From a virus: 25,462 nt of DNA. This document shows, piece by piece, positions 7,556-13,084 of the stretch. The notes beneath the pieces were generated by a model. The model was given only the letters and a program-made list of their open reading frames with translations. It did no database searches and was not told where the DNA came from. The stretch's first letter is position 1, and each line of letters begins with the position of its first letter. A program made the position numbers and the translations under genes. The stretch spans positions 1 to 25,462 of the IMG/VR virus record IMGVR_UViG_3300025070_000205; one strand, 5' to 3'.

Positions 7556-7591
7556 AAAAAGCCCCCGCGAGGTATCCCGCCCCGCGAGGGC
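7555..7591 (-). terminator. rho-independent terminator of the minus-strand accessory operon
   Basis: The arms 7561-7572 and 7580-7591 pair at 10 of 12 positions, are G/C rich and enclose a 7-base loop. Read on the minus strand, the stem is followed by a T run (A run at 7556-7560 on the plus strand). It sits 20 bases past the last gene of the operon. On the plus strand no T run follows, so it should act in one direction only. Confidence 0.85.
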
Positions 7592-7610
7592 ATAGGACTG
7601 AACAAAAGTG

Positions 7611-7787
7611 TTAGGCGCGTTTCTCCTTGTAGATGCGTACCCTTCGATTGTGGACCTTGCGGCCAAGCTCGATGATTCGGTTCCCTTGTTCCTCGGTTAT
7701 GTCATACCAGGAGGCAAACCGTTCGCGGGTTAAAAAGTTATTCAACCAGTCAAGGTAAAGGTTTTGCAGTTTCTCGTATACGCTCAT
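7611..7787 (-). CDS. hypothetical small protein (last gene of accessory operon)
   Basis: 58 aa, aromatic N-terminal half (MSVYEKLQNLYLDWLNNF), basic C-terminal half (GRKVHNRRVRIYKEKRA). Not recognised. The ATG overlaps the preceding gene's stop by four bases and is preceded by GGGGAAGG, a strong Shine-Dalgarno sequence. The terminator follows directly, supporting a real expressed gene. Confidence 0.6.
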   Translation of the reverse strand: MSVYEKLQNLYLDWLNNFLTRERFASWYDITEEQGNRIIELGRKVHNRRVRIYKEKRA

Positions 7788-8011
7788 CCTTCCCCCCTCA
7801 CTTGTATTCTACCCTTTCCTGCAATTACGTCTTGATATTCCCATTCTCCGAGAATGCATACTTTGGATAGCAAGTCATCAATTTTCTTTTTGAAGTAAAC
7901 ACGATACAAGCCATGCATTCGAATGCCATCAATGTAGTAAGGGTTTCTATGAATTACGTGCCAAACGTTGCCATCATAATCTTTGATTTTTCCCTTGCTT
8001 TTTAGGCTCAT
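7784..8011 (-). CDS. hypothetical protein
   Basis: 75 aa, not recognised. Many aromatic and charged residues (NVWHVIHRNPYYIDGIRMHGLYRVYFKKKIDDLL) suggest a small beta-rich fold. It ends RGEG because its stop overlaps the next gene's Shine-Dalgarno sequence and start; it starts with the same GAAGGATGAG junction. Confidence 0.6.
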   Translation of the reverse strand: MSLKSKGKIKDYDGNVWHVIHRNPYYIDGIRMHGLYRVYFKKKIDDLLSKVCILGEWEYQDVIAGKGRIQVRGEG

Positions 8012-8349
8012 CCTTCACCCCCGTCTACCTTTGCGAGGACAGAGCGGACCTCTTCGAGTGCTTCGTCCGTCCCCGTTTCTCCTTGCATTGCAAGCTCTGT
8101 AAGCAATCGCTCAAGGATCTTCGCCTGGGCGTGCAACTCAGGGGCTGCCGCGATTAGGCGAGCGTTTGCAACATCTTCGTTTTGTTCGAAGCTATTTTGC
8201 ATTAGGCAAATCGGATGCAGTGCCGTTGCTCCTTTTTCGCAAGTCATCCTTTTGCCGTTGTTTGCGAAAATACTCCCTTCTCCGTTGCCTTGACCGCAAT
8301 GCCACGGTCCAGGCGTGAACGTCGCGCGTTTCTCTTTGTCCTCACTCAT
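8008..8349 (-). CDS. TPGPW / Ea22-like phage protein
   Basis: 113 aa. The N-terminal ATFTPGPWHCGQGNGEGSIFANNGKR and the later VANARLIAAAPELHAQAKILERLL are the two signature stretches of a family found widely in accessory regions of tailed phages, function unknown. The ATG at 8349 was chosen because it follows GGAAGG and overlaps the preceding stop (ATGA); an upstream in-frame start at 8424 would lie deep inside the neighbour. Ends GGEG, again because of the embedded ribosome-binding site of the next gene. Confidence 0.75.
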   Translation of the reverse strand: MSEDKEKRATFTPGPWHCGQGNGEGSIFANNGKRMTCEKGATALHPICLMQNSFEQNEDVANARLIAAAPELHAQAKILERLLTELAMQGETGTDEALEEVRSVLAKVDGGEG

Positions 8350-8561
8350 CCTTCCACCCTCCCGTTCTTGATCTCGCAAAGCGTAGAATAATAGGAGGAA
8401 TACCCGCTTGGGTCTTTGTTCCATATCTCTTTAACTCTCGCCCTTTCTGCTTCCGTTTCCGGTTTGATATTATCACAACGCGAATTCGGGCCGAATGCGG
8501 ATTGATTGCAAAGCATTAGCAACTCTTCAGCGCGTTGTTTGGTGATTGTTTCGTTTTTCAT
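8346..8561 (-). CDS. hypothetical protein
   Basis: 71 aa, not recognised. Helical, charged N-terminus (MKNETITKQRAEELLMLCNQSAFG) and a Tyr/Ser patch (SGYSSYYSTLC). It starts at a junction AACTAGAACTATGAAAA that is identical to the one before the gene at 8763-8954. It overlaps the next gene by four bases. Confidence 0.55.
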   Translation of the reverse strand: MKNETITKQRAEELLMLCNQSAFGPNSRCDNIKPETEAERARVKEIWNKDPSGYSSYYSTLCEIKNGRVEG

Positions 8562-8565
8562 AGTT

Positions 8566-8763
8566 CTAGTTCAATTCGAATCTCCATTCAATATGATGCT
8601 CCAGGTCATTGATTAAGGCTTTTTTCGCTACAATCTTTTCCATCAATTCGAAAAGTCTTTCCTGCATTTCAGTCAATGTTTGCTTCTCTTTCTTCAATCT
8701 TTCCTCTATGCGTGAAAGAGTTTCAATTGAGCCTTGAGTTGTGTTTTCGTACGGGTAACTCAT
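8566..8763 (-). CDS. hypothetical coiled-coil protein
   Basis: 65 aa. Residues 12-58 (SIETLSRIEERLKKEKQTLTEMQERLFELMEKIVAKKALIN) have clear heptad spacing, predicting a coiled coil. Not otherwise recognised. The ATG shares one base with the stop of the upstream gene (TAATG) and follows GGGGGAAGG. Confidence 0.6.
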   Translation of the reverse strand: MSYPYENTTQGSIETLSRIEERLKKEKQTLTEMQERLFELMEKIVAKKALINDLEHHIEWRFELN

Positions 8764-8954
8764 TATCCTTCCCCCCTTTCCAGTCTCTTTAATTCCTCAA
8801 CCCCTTTTGGGGTTAAGGTTATGATTCGGCCCTTGGATAAAGTTGTGAGGCCAAGGTCGTTTAGGTCGCACGCATCGAGTAAGTCCTCGTCTTTGAGTCT
8901 ACCAAGCTGAATTTTTTTCGATGCATAGCGTTTTAATTGTTCTTTGATTTTCAT
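8763..8954 (-). CDS. hypothetical protein, possible winged-helix
   Basis: 63 aa. LKDEDLLDACDLNDLGLTTLSKGRIITLTPKGVEELKRLERGEG resembles the end of a winged-helix domain (strand-turn-strand then 'TPKGVEELKRL'), a pattern common in small phage and bacterial regulators. The N-terminal helix is basic. A Shine-Dalgarno AGGAG lies 12 bases before the ATG as part of a GTTTCTCCT motif copy on the opposite strand. Confidence 0.55.
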   Translation of the reverse strand: MKIKEQLKRYASKKIQLGRLKDEDLLDACDLNDLGLTTLSKGRIITLTPKGVEELKRLERGEG

Positions 8955-8958
8955 AGTT

Positions 8959-9156
8959 CTAGTTTCTCCTGATTGATTGTTGTAATTGTAGCTCTAACTG
9001 CCTGCCTTGCCTCGCGCGTTTAACGCTATTTACGGTGATCGTTCCACGATCCGCGCATTGTGCCGCCAGTTTCTCCTTCTCCGTTGCCAAGCGGATAATT
9101 GCGTTTATTTCTGCCATGGCTAAAGGCGCGAGTTCGGACATTTTATATAGTGGCAT
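8959..9156 (-). CDS. hypothetical helical protein
   Basis: 65 aa, not recognised; almost entirely helical and Ala/Leu/Gln rich (MAEINAIIRLATEKEKLAAQ, then RARQGRQLELQLQQSIRRN). I chose the ATG at 9156 because it follows a Shine-Dalgarno sequence (AAAGGCGAAGTAATG) and shares a base with the stop of the 20-aa reading frame upstream. An in-frame ATG at 9183 has no such site. Confidence 0.55.
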   Translation of the reverse strand: MPLYKMSELAPLAMAEINAIIRLATEKEKLAAQCADRGTITVNSVKRARQGRQLELQLQQSIRRN

Positions 9157-9218
9157 TACTTCGCCTTTCCTTTGAGCATCCAAAGAAGGACCCGTTCGCG
9201 TTCAGTGAGATTATCCAT
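9156..9218 (-). CDS. 20-aa coupling peptide or leader
   Basis: Encodes MDNLTERERVLLWMLKGKAK. It starts inside the end of the upstream gene with the AAGACAATG junction also used by two other genes of this operon, and its TAA overlaps the next ATG (TAATG). Either it is a real micro-protein or it passes ribosomes from one gene to the next. Confidence 0.4.
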   Translation of the reverse strand: MDNLTERERVLLWMLKGKAK

Positions 9219-9456
9219 TGTCTTGGCCTCCGTTGAGAAACTGCACGGCTTCACGTTTATTCGTTTCAACCGTTTCAATCATAAGTGCGATATCCTTTTG
9301 ATTCGCCTTGTACCATTTGCTTTTAATCAATTCGCGTTGCCAATATCCTGATGCTTTTTCAATTACTTGCGGGATGTCCCAGCGCCCAAGCTCAAGGCCA
9401 TTGCGAATCAATGGCAAATCGGCATCGTGTTTAATATATTCGGTAAGTGTTTTCAT
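9211..9456 (-). CDS. hypothetical protein
   Basis: 81 aa, not recognised. Looks like a compact helical protein (WDIPQVIEKASGYWQRELIKSKWYKANQKDIALMIETVETNKREAVQFLN). The ATG follows a stop-NACT-ATGAAAA junction similar to those at 8561 and 8954. It ends eight bases inside the 20-aa reading frame. Confidence 0.6.
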   Translation of the reverse strand: MKTLTEYIKHDADLPLIRNGLELGRWDIPQVIEKASGYWQRELIKSKWYKANQKDIALMIETVETNKREAVQFLNGGQDNG

Positions 9457-9460
9457 AGTA

Positions 9461-9541
9461 TTAACTGTTGATAATGGATTGGTGGAGAACCCAAAAGACT
9501 GGAAGCCACGGGCAGAGTAAAATAAGAATATCGTAATTCAT
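9461..9541 (-). CDS. 26-aa hydrophobic peptide
   Basis: Encodes MNYDILILLCPWLPVFWVLHQSIINS, which could span a membrane once. It fills most of the gap between two better-supported genes and ends four bases before the next ATG. No Shine-Dalgarno sequence is visible. It may be a small membrane protein or a chance frame. Confidence 0.35.
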   Translation of the reverse strand: MNYDILILLCPWLPVFWVLHQSIINS

Positions 9542-9575
9542 GATAGCGTTTTGACGTGTTTGGTAGTTTGTAGAA

Positions 9576-9908
9576 TTACGAGTTTTTGCCTTGGGATTCT
9601 GTCCATTTTTCAAGAGTGGCAATCTGCAGAATATGGAAAGCTTGACTCAAGATATAATCGTCCAATCTGACGTTGTCCGTATTATGGTCATTCTCCATGC
9701 GGGAATCTTCGGCCTTGTCGAATAGCTCGCGATTTTCAAATCTGATAAAGTCAACCAAGCGCCAAGCTTTATAGTAAACGAAGGAATGATCGCAATTGGC
9801 GCAGATCTCATGGATCGCGCTCCAATGGTCGAAAGAATCGTCGAGGTTATAATCTTTTACGGATTCCGTGAGTGAATCAATAAGTGAATCGAATTCTGAT
9901 AATTTCAT
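9576..9908 (-). CDS. hypothetical acidic protein
   Basis: 110 aa, acidic, rich in Asp, aromatic residues and His (DDSFDHWSAIHEICANCDHSFVYYKAWRLVDFIRFE). Not recognised. I chose the ATG at 9908 because it follows AAAGGACAAGACA, nearly the same leader as the gene upstream (AAAGGACTAAGACA before 10138). An in-frame ATG at 9950 lies inside the upstream gene. Small acidic early proteins can be DNA mimics, but nothing here proves that. Confidence 0.6.
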   Translation of the reverse strand: MKLSEFDSLIDSLTESVKDYNLDDSFDHWSAIHEICANCDHSFVYYKAWRLVDFIRFENRELFDKAEDSRMENDHNTDNVRLDDYILSQAFHILQIATLEKWTESQGKNS

Positions 9909-9931
9909 TGTCTTGTCCTTTGGTTGAATGG

Positions 9932-10138
9932 TTACGCTTTCTTGATCCATAGGTGGCCAAGGATAAAGCCGAATTTCTTTTCGCGAATCTTTGCACGCAC
10001 TGTTTGCCGAAGCTTATTGTCATGCATGAGAGAGACTCTCCCGGTCTCAAGGATATGCGCGTTGATTAGGGAATCTTCTTTGCTCAAGTCAGAGCTAAAG
10101 AAAAACGATTCATTTCCATTAGATAATACTTTATTCAT
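9932..10138 (-). CDS. hypothetical protein, first gene of the accessory operon
   Basis: 68 aa, not recognised (central segment SSDLSKEDSLINAHILETGRVSLMHDNKLRQTVRAKIREKKFG). The ATG at 10138 has a Shine-Dalgarno sequence AAAGGAC. A longer frame from 10222 would start inside the TTGACA promoter box and is rejected. As the first gene after the promoter it is expected to be expressed most. Confidence 0.6.
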   Translation of the reverse strand: MNKVLSNGNESFFFSSDLSKEDSLINAHILETGRVSLMHDNKLRQTVRAKIREKKFGFILGHLWIKKA

Positions 10139-10166
10139 TGTCTTAGTCCTTTTGTTGTGTGGTTGA

Positions 10167-10183
10167 AACGGGAAAGCCCCGTT
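10167..10183. promoter_or_regulatory. inverted repeat in the 5' leader of the accessory operon
   Basis: AACGGG and CCCGTT form a perfect 6-bp inverted repeat around AAAGC, just downstream of the -10 region. It could be a repressor operator or an RNA hairpin. Confidence 0.5.
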
Positions 10184-10195
10184 GGATATGAGCAA

Positions 10196-10222
10196 ATTGT
10201 CACGTTCCGTAGTATGTGTCAA
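10196..10222 (-). promoter_or_regulatory. sigma-70-like promoter of the accessory operon
   Basis: Read on the minus strand: a perfect -35 TTGACA (10222-10217) and a -10 candidate GACAAT (10201-10196) with a 15-base spacer; shifting one base gives ACAATT at 16. It lies about 60 bases before the first gene. The -35 is convincing and the -10 less so. Confidence 0.5.
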
Positions 10223-10240
10223 ACATATTTATGCATTATT

Positions 10241-10372
10241 TTACAATAGCGTACAATCGGTGAAACCGAGGCTATTGAGTTTCGAAGGAAAAAGGGTTGC
10301 GAATGCCACCAGGTCGCGAATGAATAAAAGCAGAGCAAACGCAATGTGATGGATTATCGCTTGCCAATTCAT
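10241..10372 (-). CDS. possible 43-aa membrane peptide
   Basis: MNWQAIIHHIAFALLLFIRDLVAFATLF followed by a short polar tail: one likely membrane span. AAGGGCG precedes the ATG by a few bases. It stands alone upstream of the accessory promoter, and the surrounding region looks non-coding, so this may be chance. Confidence 0.3.
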   Translation of the reverse strand: MNWQAIIHHIAFALLLFIRDLVAFATLFPSKLNSLGFTDCTLL

Positions 10373-10394
10373 TTCGCCCTTGAGTCGCAAAAAA

Positions 10395-10410
10395 AGAATT
10401 CGCGAATTCT
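10395..10410. repeat. perfect 16-bp palindrome
   Basis: AGAATTCGCGAATTCT reads the same on both strands. It lies in non-coding DNA beside an A/T-rich stretch. Candidate operator or initiator-binding site. Confidence 0.75.
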
Positions 10411-10543
10411 CAGCAAATAAATAATTAGAGCAACTGTACCAAGTAGTGAGCGCGAGCGATTGAAGGACATGACCGCGAATCCATGGCAAAGTTTGCCCTC
10501 GGTTTGTCACATATTGACGCAAGCCCAGCAACTATCGCAACTA

Positions 10544-10566
10544 GCAGAAGACTCAAAGTCTTTTGC
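10544..10566. repeat. stable hairpin in non-coding DNA
   Basis: Arms 10544-10553 (GCAGAAGACT) and 10557-10566 (AGTCTTTTGC) pair over 10 bp with one G-U, around a CAA loop. No T run follows on either strand, so it is not a standard terminator. Confidence 0.65.
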
Positions 10567-10749
10567 CTACCAAAACGAACCGGAAACTGGCCCATTAGTG
10601 AGACGCACCCAGGCACGAGCTACTGACGCGGGTCAGAGGGGGGGGGCGGGGGTGCGCGTCATAGCGCGCTAATCTCTGTATTATCATTACCTCCCCCACA
10701 ACTTTTTTCGCAATAAGCCCCCCCTGGTCCCGTGTCTTGCGTATCCCAT

Positions 10750-10787
10750 CCTATCCGCGCTATATGTCCTATCCGCGCTATCCGCGC
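10750..10787. repeat. three iteron-like CTATCCGCGC repeats
   Basis: CTATCCGCGC occurs at 10751-10760, 10769-10778 and 10778-10787. The first two belong to an identical 14-mer CCTATCCGCGCTAT starting at 10750 and 10768, 18 bases apart. Confidence 0.8.
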
Positions 10788-10929
10788 CCTAGTAGCCACC
10801 CGTAGCGAAGACTGGGTGACTGCTATTTATTCTGATGGGTTTCTGAGTTTCTATGGTCCTGTGCTTCTGTGTTGCATTTATGAGAATGCCTGAGAGTAGG
10901 CCACCCTTGGTCATAGAGATGGGCGAGTG

Positions 10930-11538
10930 TTATGAGCCACTCGTAGTCGTATCGAGTGGTTTGTATATTTGGTAGCCCTTGTTGATGACTACTTCTTTGC
11001 AGAGGTCGATGAATTCTTCGTCCGTCATTTGTCCCTTTGCCTGGTTTGCTTCTGAGCATAGTATTTGGAGATTGTTAATGGTATTGTCTCCGCCACGGGC
11101 AATTGGGGTTATATGATCGTATTGGTAGTCTTCGGGGTTATTCCAATTGAGTGGTCTTCCGGTTAATGCGCAGGGGAAGTGGTCACCGTAGATCTTATGA
11201 ACGTCTTTATAGTTGAAAGTCATGGATGATTGAAATTGGCATGATTTTTGGGTGATTGCCTTCTTGATTTGCCTGGGTGACTTGTGCTGATACCACGGTT
11301 GCCTTGGGGGTGATTGGGTTCGTGGATGTTGAAAGTGCCATATACGCTTCGTGAGTAGGACTGAGGGTGATGTTTCCCTTAGTCTTGCTTCTCTCTGTCT
11401 AACCTTTTCTTTTTGACCGGGAGAGAGGTGGTAGGAGATTGTGGACTTCGAACAGTTTAATTGCTGTTGAATTTTATTGTATGACCAACCGAGTTCTCTG
11501 AGGCGTATTATCTTCGGCCCTAGATTTTTGTTATTCAT
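10930..11538 (-). CDS. HNH endonuclease with N-terminal helix-turn-helix
   Basis: 202 aa. Residues 8-38 (PKIIRLRELGWSYNKIQQQLNCSKSTISYHLS) are a clear HTH. The C-terminal HNH domain has CALTGR (123-128), DHITPIARGGDNTINNLQILC (141-161) and NQAKG (165-169), with His142, Asn156 and a terminal Asn165 in the expected places. Only one half of the usual Cys zinc pairs is kept. HNH proteins near terminase genes can aid DNA packaging; free-standing ones can be homing nucleases. It overlaps the gene upstream by eight bases, which argues for a resident gene. Confidence 0.85.
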   Translation of the reverse strand: MNNKNLGPKIIRLRELGWSYNKIQQQLNCSKSTISYHLSPGQKEKVRQREARLRETSPSVLLTKRIWHFQHPRTQSPPRQPWYQHKSPRQIKKAITQKSCQFQSSMTFNYKDVHKIYGDHFPCALTGRPLNWNNPEDYQYDHITPIARGGDNTINNLQILCSEANQAKGQMTDEEFIDLCKEVVINKGYQIYKPLDTTTSGS

Positions 11539-12055
11539 CGTCCTGTTCTAGGTGGACTACCTTTTGTTCTGAAGCTTCAGTGGGTTGTTCTTTGACTGTT
11601 TTGGATGCACCCTTGAGGATATTGCGTACTTGATCGGGTGACATGTCTGATTGTCCGAGTGTGACGTTTGCGGATGCTGTAATGTTTGATGGTCTTCCTG
11701 AGACTGTGAGGAACTTGTCCATTATGATGGATACTGCATAGGCTAGGTTTTGGGGAGGTATGTCATCCAGCTTGGAGTGTAGGATGTTGAGTGAATCCCC
11801 TACCATGTTCGAGAGCTTGCCGTTTACTTGGTTTAGAAATTCTTGTTCCGTCATGTCCAGGCGGTAACGGAGGAAGTTGGCGACTGACTGCCTTAGTTCG
11901 GGGTCTACCTTTTTAAGTTCCCGTGCTTCTTCGGTTGCGTTTGATTGCTTGGCCGCGATCTTGGCGGCTGAATTGATTATTTTATTCTTAGTCATATCGT
12001 CAACGAAGCCTCTTACGGAGTTTGGTTTTTTTCTTCTTCTATAGATTCTTGGCAT
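11531..12055 (-). CDS. hypothetical protein, possible small terminase or DNA-binding protein
   Basis: 174 aa. Basic N-terminus (MPRIYRRRKKP), helical middle, then DDIPPQNLAYAVSIIMDKFLTVSGRPSNITASANVTLG (residues about 97-134). The 'NLAYAVSIIMDKFLTVSGRPS' pattern is seen in phage small-terminase-like proteins. It ends in a charged tail. Coupling to an HNH gene agrees with a packaging role, but it is on the opposite strand from the large terminase and 2.3 kb away. The assignment is tentative. Confidence 0.5.
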   Translation of the reverse strand: MPRIYRRRKKPNSVRGFVDDMTKNKIINSAAKIAAKQSNATEEARELKKVDPELRQSVANFLRYRLDMTEQEFLNQVNGKLSNMVGDSLNILHSKLDDIPPQNLAYAVSIIMDKFLTVSGRPSNITASANVTLGQSDMSPDQVRNILKGASKTVKEQPTEASEQKVVHLEQDDE

Positions 12056-12119
12056 ATTTTTTTGTCTTTTAGTTCAATTTAGTTGACATAGCAATATAAA
12101 AGAATACGAGTGACTACAG
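12056..12119. promoter_or_regulatory. divergent promoter region before the packaging-side genes
   Basis: 64 bases separate divergent starts. A perfect TTGACA (12083-12088) faces the plus-strand gene; the -10 match TACGAG (12105-12110, 16-base spacing) is poor. With that -10, transcription would start within a few bases of the ATG at 12120. A/T-rich DNA toward the minus gene could serve the opposite promoter. Confidence 0.4.
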
Positions 12120-12560
12120 ATGGATACTGAACGGGCAAAGAAGATATTGGCGGATTCGGGTATTGAGCATCCTGTATTTGCGCAGAGGCTTGGCATTAAG
12201 GCGAATAGCTTTCGTATGAACCTGAGTATGGGACGGTTGAGTAAGAAAGCTGTGGCTTTACTCTTAGAGTTGGAAGCTGATCTGAAGGAGGACAAGGAGG
12301 ACGGACCTTCTGAGGCGGCAATGGTGAAGGAGGGAATGATCCGTCAGACTTTGGAAGTACCCTTGGAGAAAATGGGCAAGGTGTATATGTTACCCAAGAA
12401 TCCGTATTTGCGTCTTGTTGAGTTCAAGGATGGAAGCCATGGCAAGTTCAAGGCTCAACCTGGTAAGTTCGTATTGGGTGCGATTGTAAAGTTAGCCCAT
12501 GAGAAGGGTGACATGTATCGCTTGGTGGGTAGGTACGACAGGAAGGATCGGTTGGTATGA
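12120..12560 (+). CDS. hypothetical protein with HTH-like N-terminus
   Basis: 146 aa. Residues 5-50 (AKKILADSGIEHPVFAQRLGIKANSFRMNLSMGRLSKKAVALLLELE) resemble the Cro/XRE-like HTH core. The C-terminal part (KMGKVYMLPKNPYLRLVEFKDGSHGKFKAQPGKFVLGAIVKLAHEKGDMYRLVGRYD) looks beta-rich. First gene of the plus-strand late half, so it could be a regulator. Function not assigned. Confidence 0.65.
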   Translation: MDTERAKKILADSGIEHPVFAQRLGIKANSFRMNLSMGRLSKKAVALLLELEADLKEDKEDGPSEAAMVKEGMIRQTLEVPLEKMGKVYMLPKNPYLRLVEFKDGSHGKFKAQPGKFVLGAIVKLAHEKGDMYRLVGRYDRKDRLV

Positions 12561-12856
12561 GTGAAGCCCTACAGATGTCCAGGGTGACCGGATTTCATCG
12601 AGTGTCCTGTGGTGAGTATTTGCGAGGTCAGACTGACCCGTTTGAGAAGAGTAGTCGCATACAGAAGGAACTGACCGATTGCTTGCTTGCTATCTTGGCT
12701 TTATCTGCTCCGCGAGGGGTTCCCATGTCCTGCCGGGAGATTGGAGAGTTTTGCGGCATCTCCAAGCAACGAGTCCATCAGATCGAGAAGGAAGCCATGA
12801 AGAAACTTAGAAGTAACTCAACGGTCACCCGCAAGGAGTTTAGGCAATGGAAATAG
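12557..12856 (+). CDS. second small protein with sigma-70 region 4-like HTH
   Basis: 99 aa. Residues 57-86 (MSCREIGEFCGISKQRVHQIEKEAMKKLRS) match sigma region 4.2 well. As in the protein at 5146-5496, no region 2 is present. The two share the same HTH layout but little else. It overlaps the preceding gene by four bases (ATGA). It lies upstream of the late operons, so it is a candidate regulator of the paired late promoters. Confidence 0.7.
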   Translation: MSEALQMSRVTGFHRVSCGEYLRGQTDPFEKSSRIQKELTDCLLAILALSAPRGVPMSCREIGEFCGISKQRVHQIEKEAMKKLRSNSTVTRKEFRQWK

Positions 12857-12993
12857 ACAAGACTCGAATAGAGAAGGCATTAAGCGACTTAAAGACCTTA
12901 GTTGCCCAGGTTGGCAATGCCCGTGTTCGAGAACTCTACCGGAAACCACTTGAGGAATTTATCAAAGACGTAGCGAAACATTATGAAAATTGA
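12847..12993 (+). CDS. hypothetical 48-aa protein
   Basis: MEIDKTRIEKALSDLKTLV, then a helical second half ending VAKHYEN. Not recognised. It overlaps the sigma-like gene by ten bases and the next gene by eleven, within a run of closely packed small genes. Confidence 0.55.
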   Translation: MEIDKTRIEKALSDLKTLVAQVGNARVRELYRKPLEEFIKDVAKHYEN

Positions 12994-13084
12994 CCCAATA
13001 GAACCGAACGACGATTGGATATGCGACGAGATGTGGGGAGTCGAGGAAGACGAGGATGACGAAACCGAAGAAGAGGAAGAGTGA
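12983..13084 (+). CDS. hypothetical 33-aa acidic peptide
   Basis: MKIDPIEPNDDWICDEMWGV followed by an almost purely Asp/Glu tail. It overlaps both neighbours. Strong acidity is the only visible feature. Confidence 0.45.
   Translation: MKIDPIEPNDDWICDEMWGVEEDEDDETEEEEE

Larger units (their letters stand above)
10373..10929. other. gene-poor structured region, candidate origin or control region
   Basis: About 560 bases with no convincing gene. In order it holds a 16-bp palindrome at 10395-10410, an A/T-rich stretch (10411-10432), a 10-bp-stem hairpin (10544-10566), a G9CG5 tract (10638-10652), C runs (10693-10697, 10718-10724) and three CTATCCGCGC repeats (10751-10787). A further imperfect inverted repeat (GCCACCC/GGGTGAC) lies near 10795-10823. 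Repeats plus A/T-rich DNA plus hairpins fit a replication origin, but none of this proves one. Confidence 0.5.

Noticed and set aside
10139-10222. Extension of the first accessory gene to a start at 10222
   Set aside because: The extension covers the TTGACA promoter and leader inverted repeat; the ATG at 10138 has a ribosome site shared with a neighbour.
10460-10672. 70-aa plus-strand frame in the gene-poor region
   Set aside because: Runs through a hairpin and the G tract, giving odd composition; no start signal.
10750-10787. CRISPR array
   Set aside because: The repeats are only 10-14 bases with almost no spacers, so they fit iterons rather than CRISPR repeats.
10823-11059. 78-aa minus-strand frame beside the HNH gene
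   Set aside because: Lies mostly over the end of the HNH gene in another frame and has no ribosome site or recognisable sequence.
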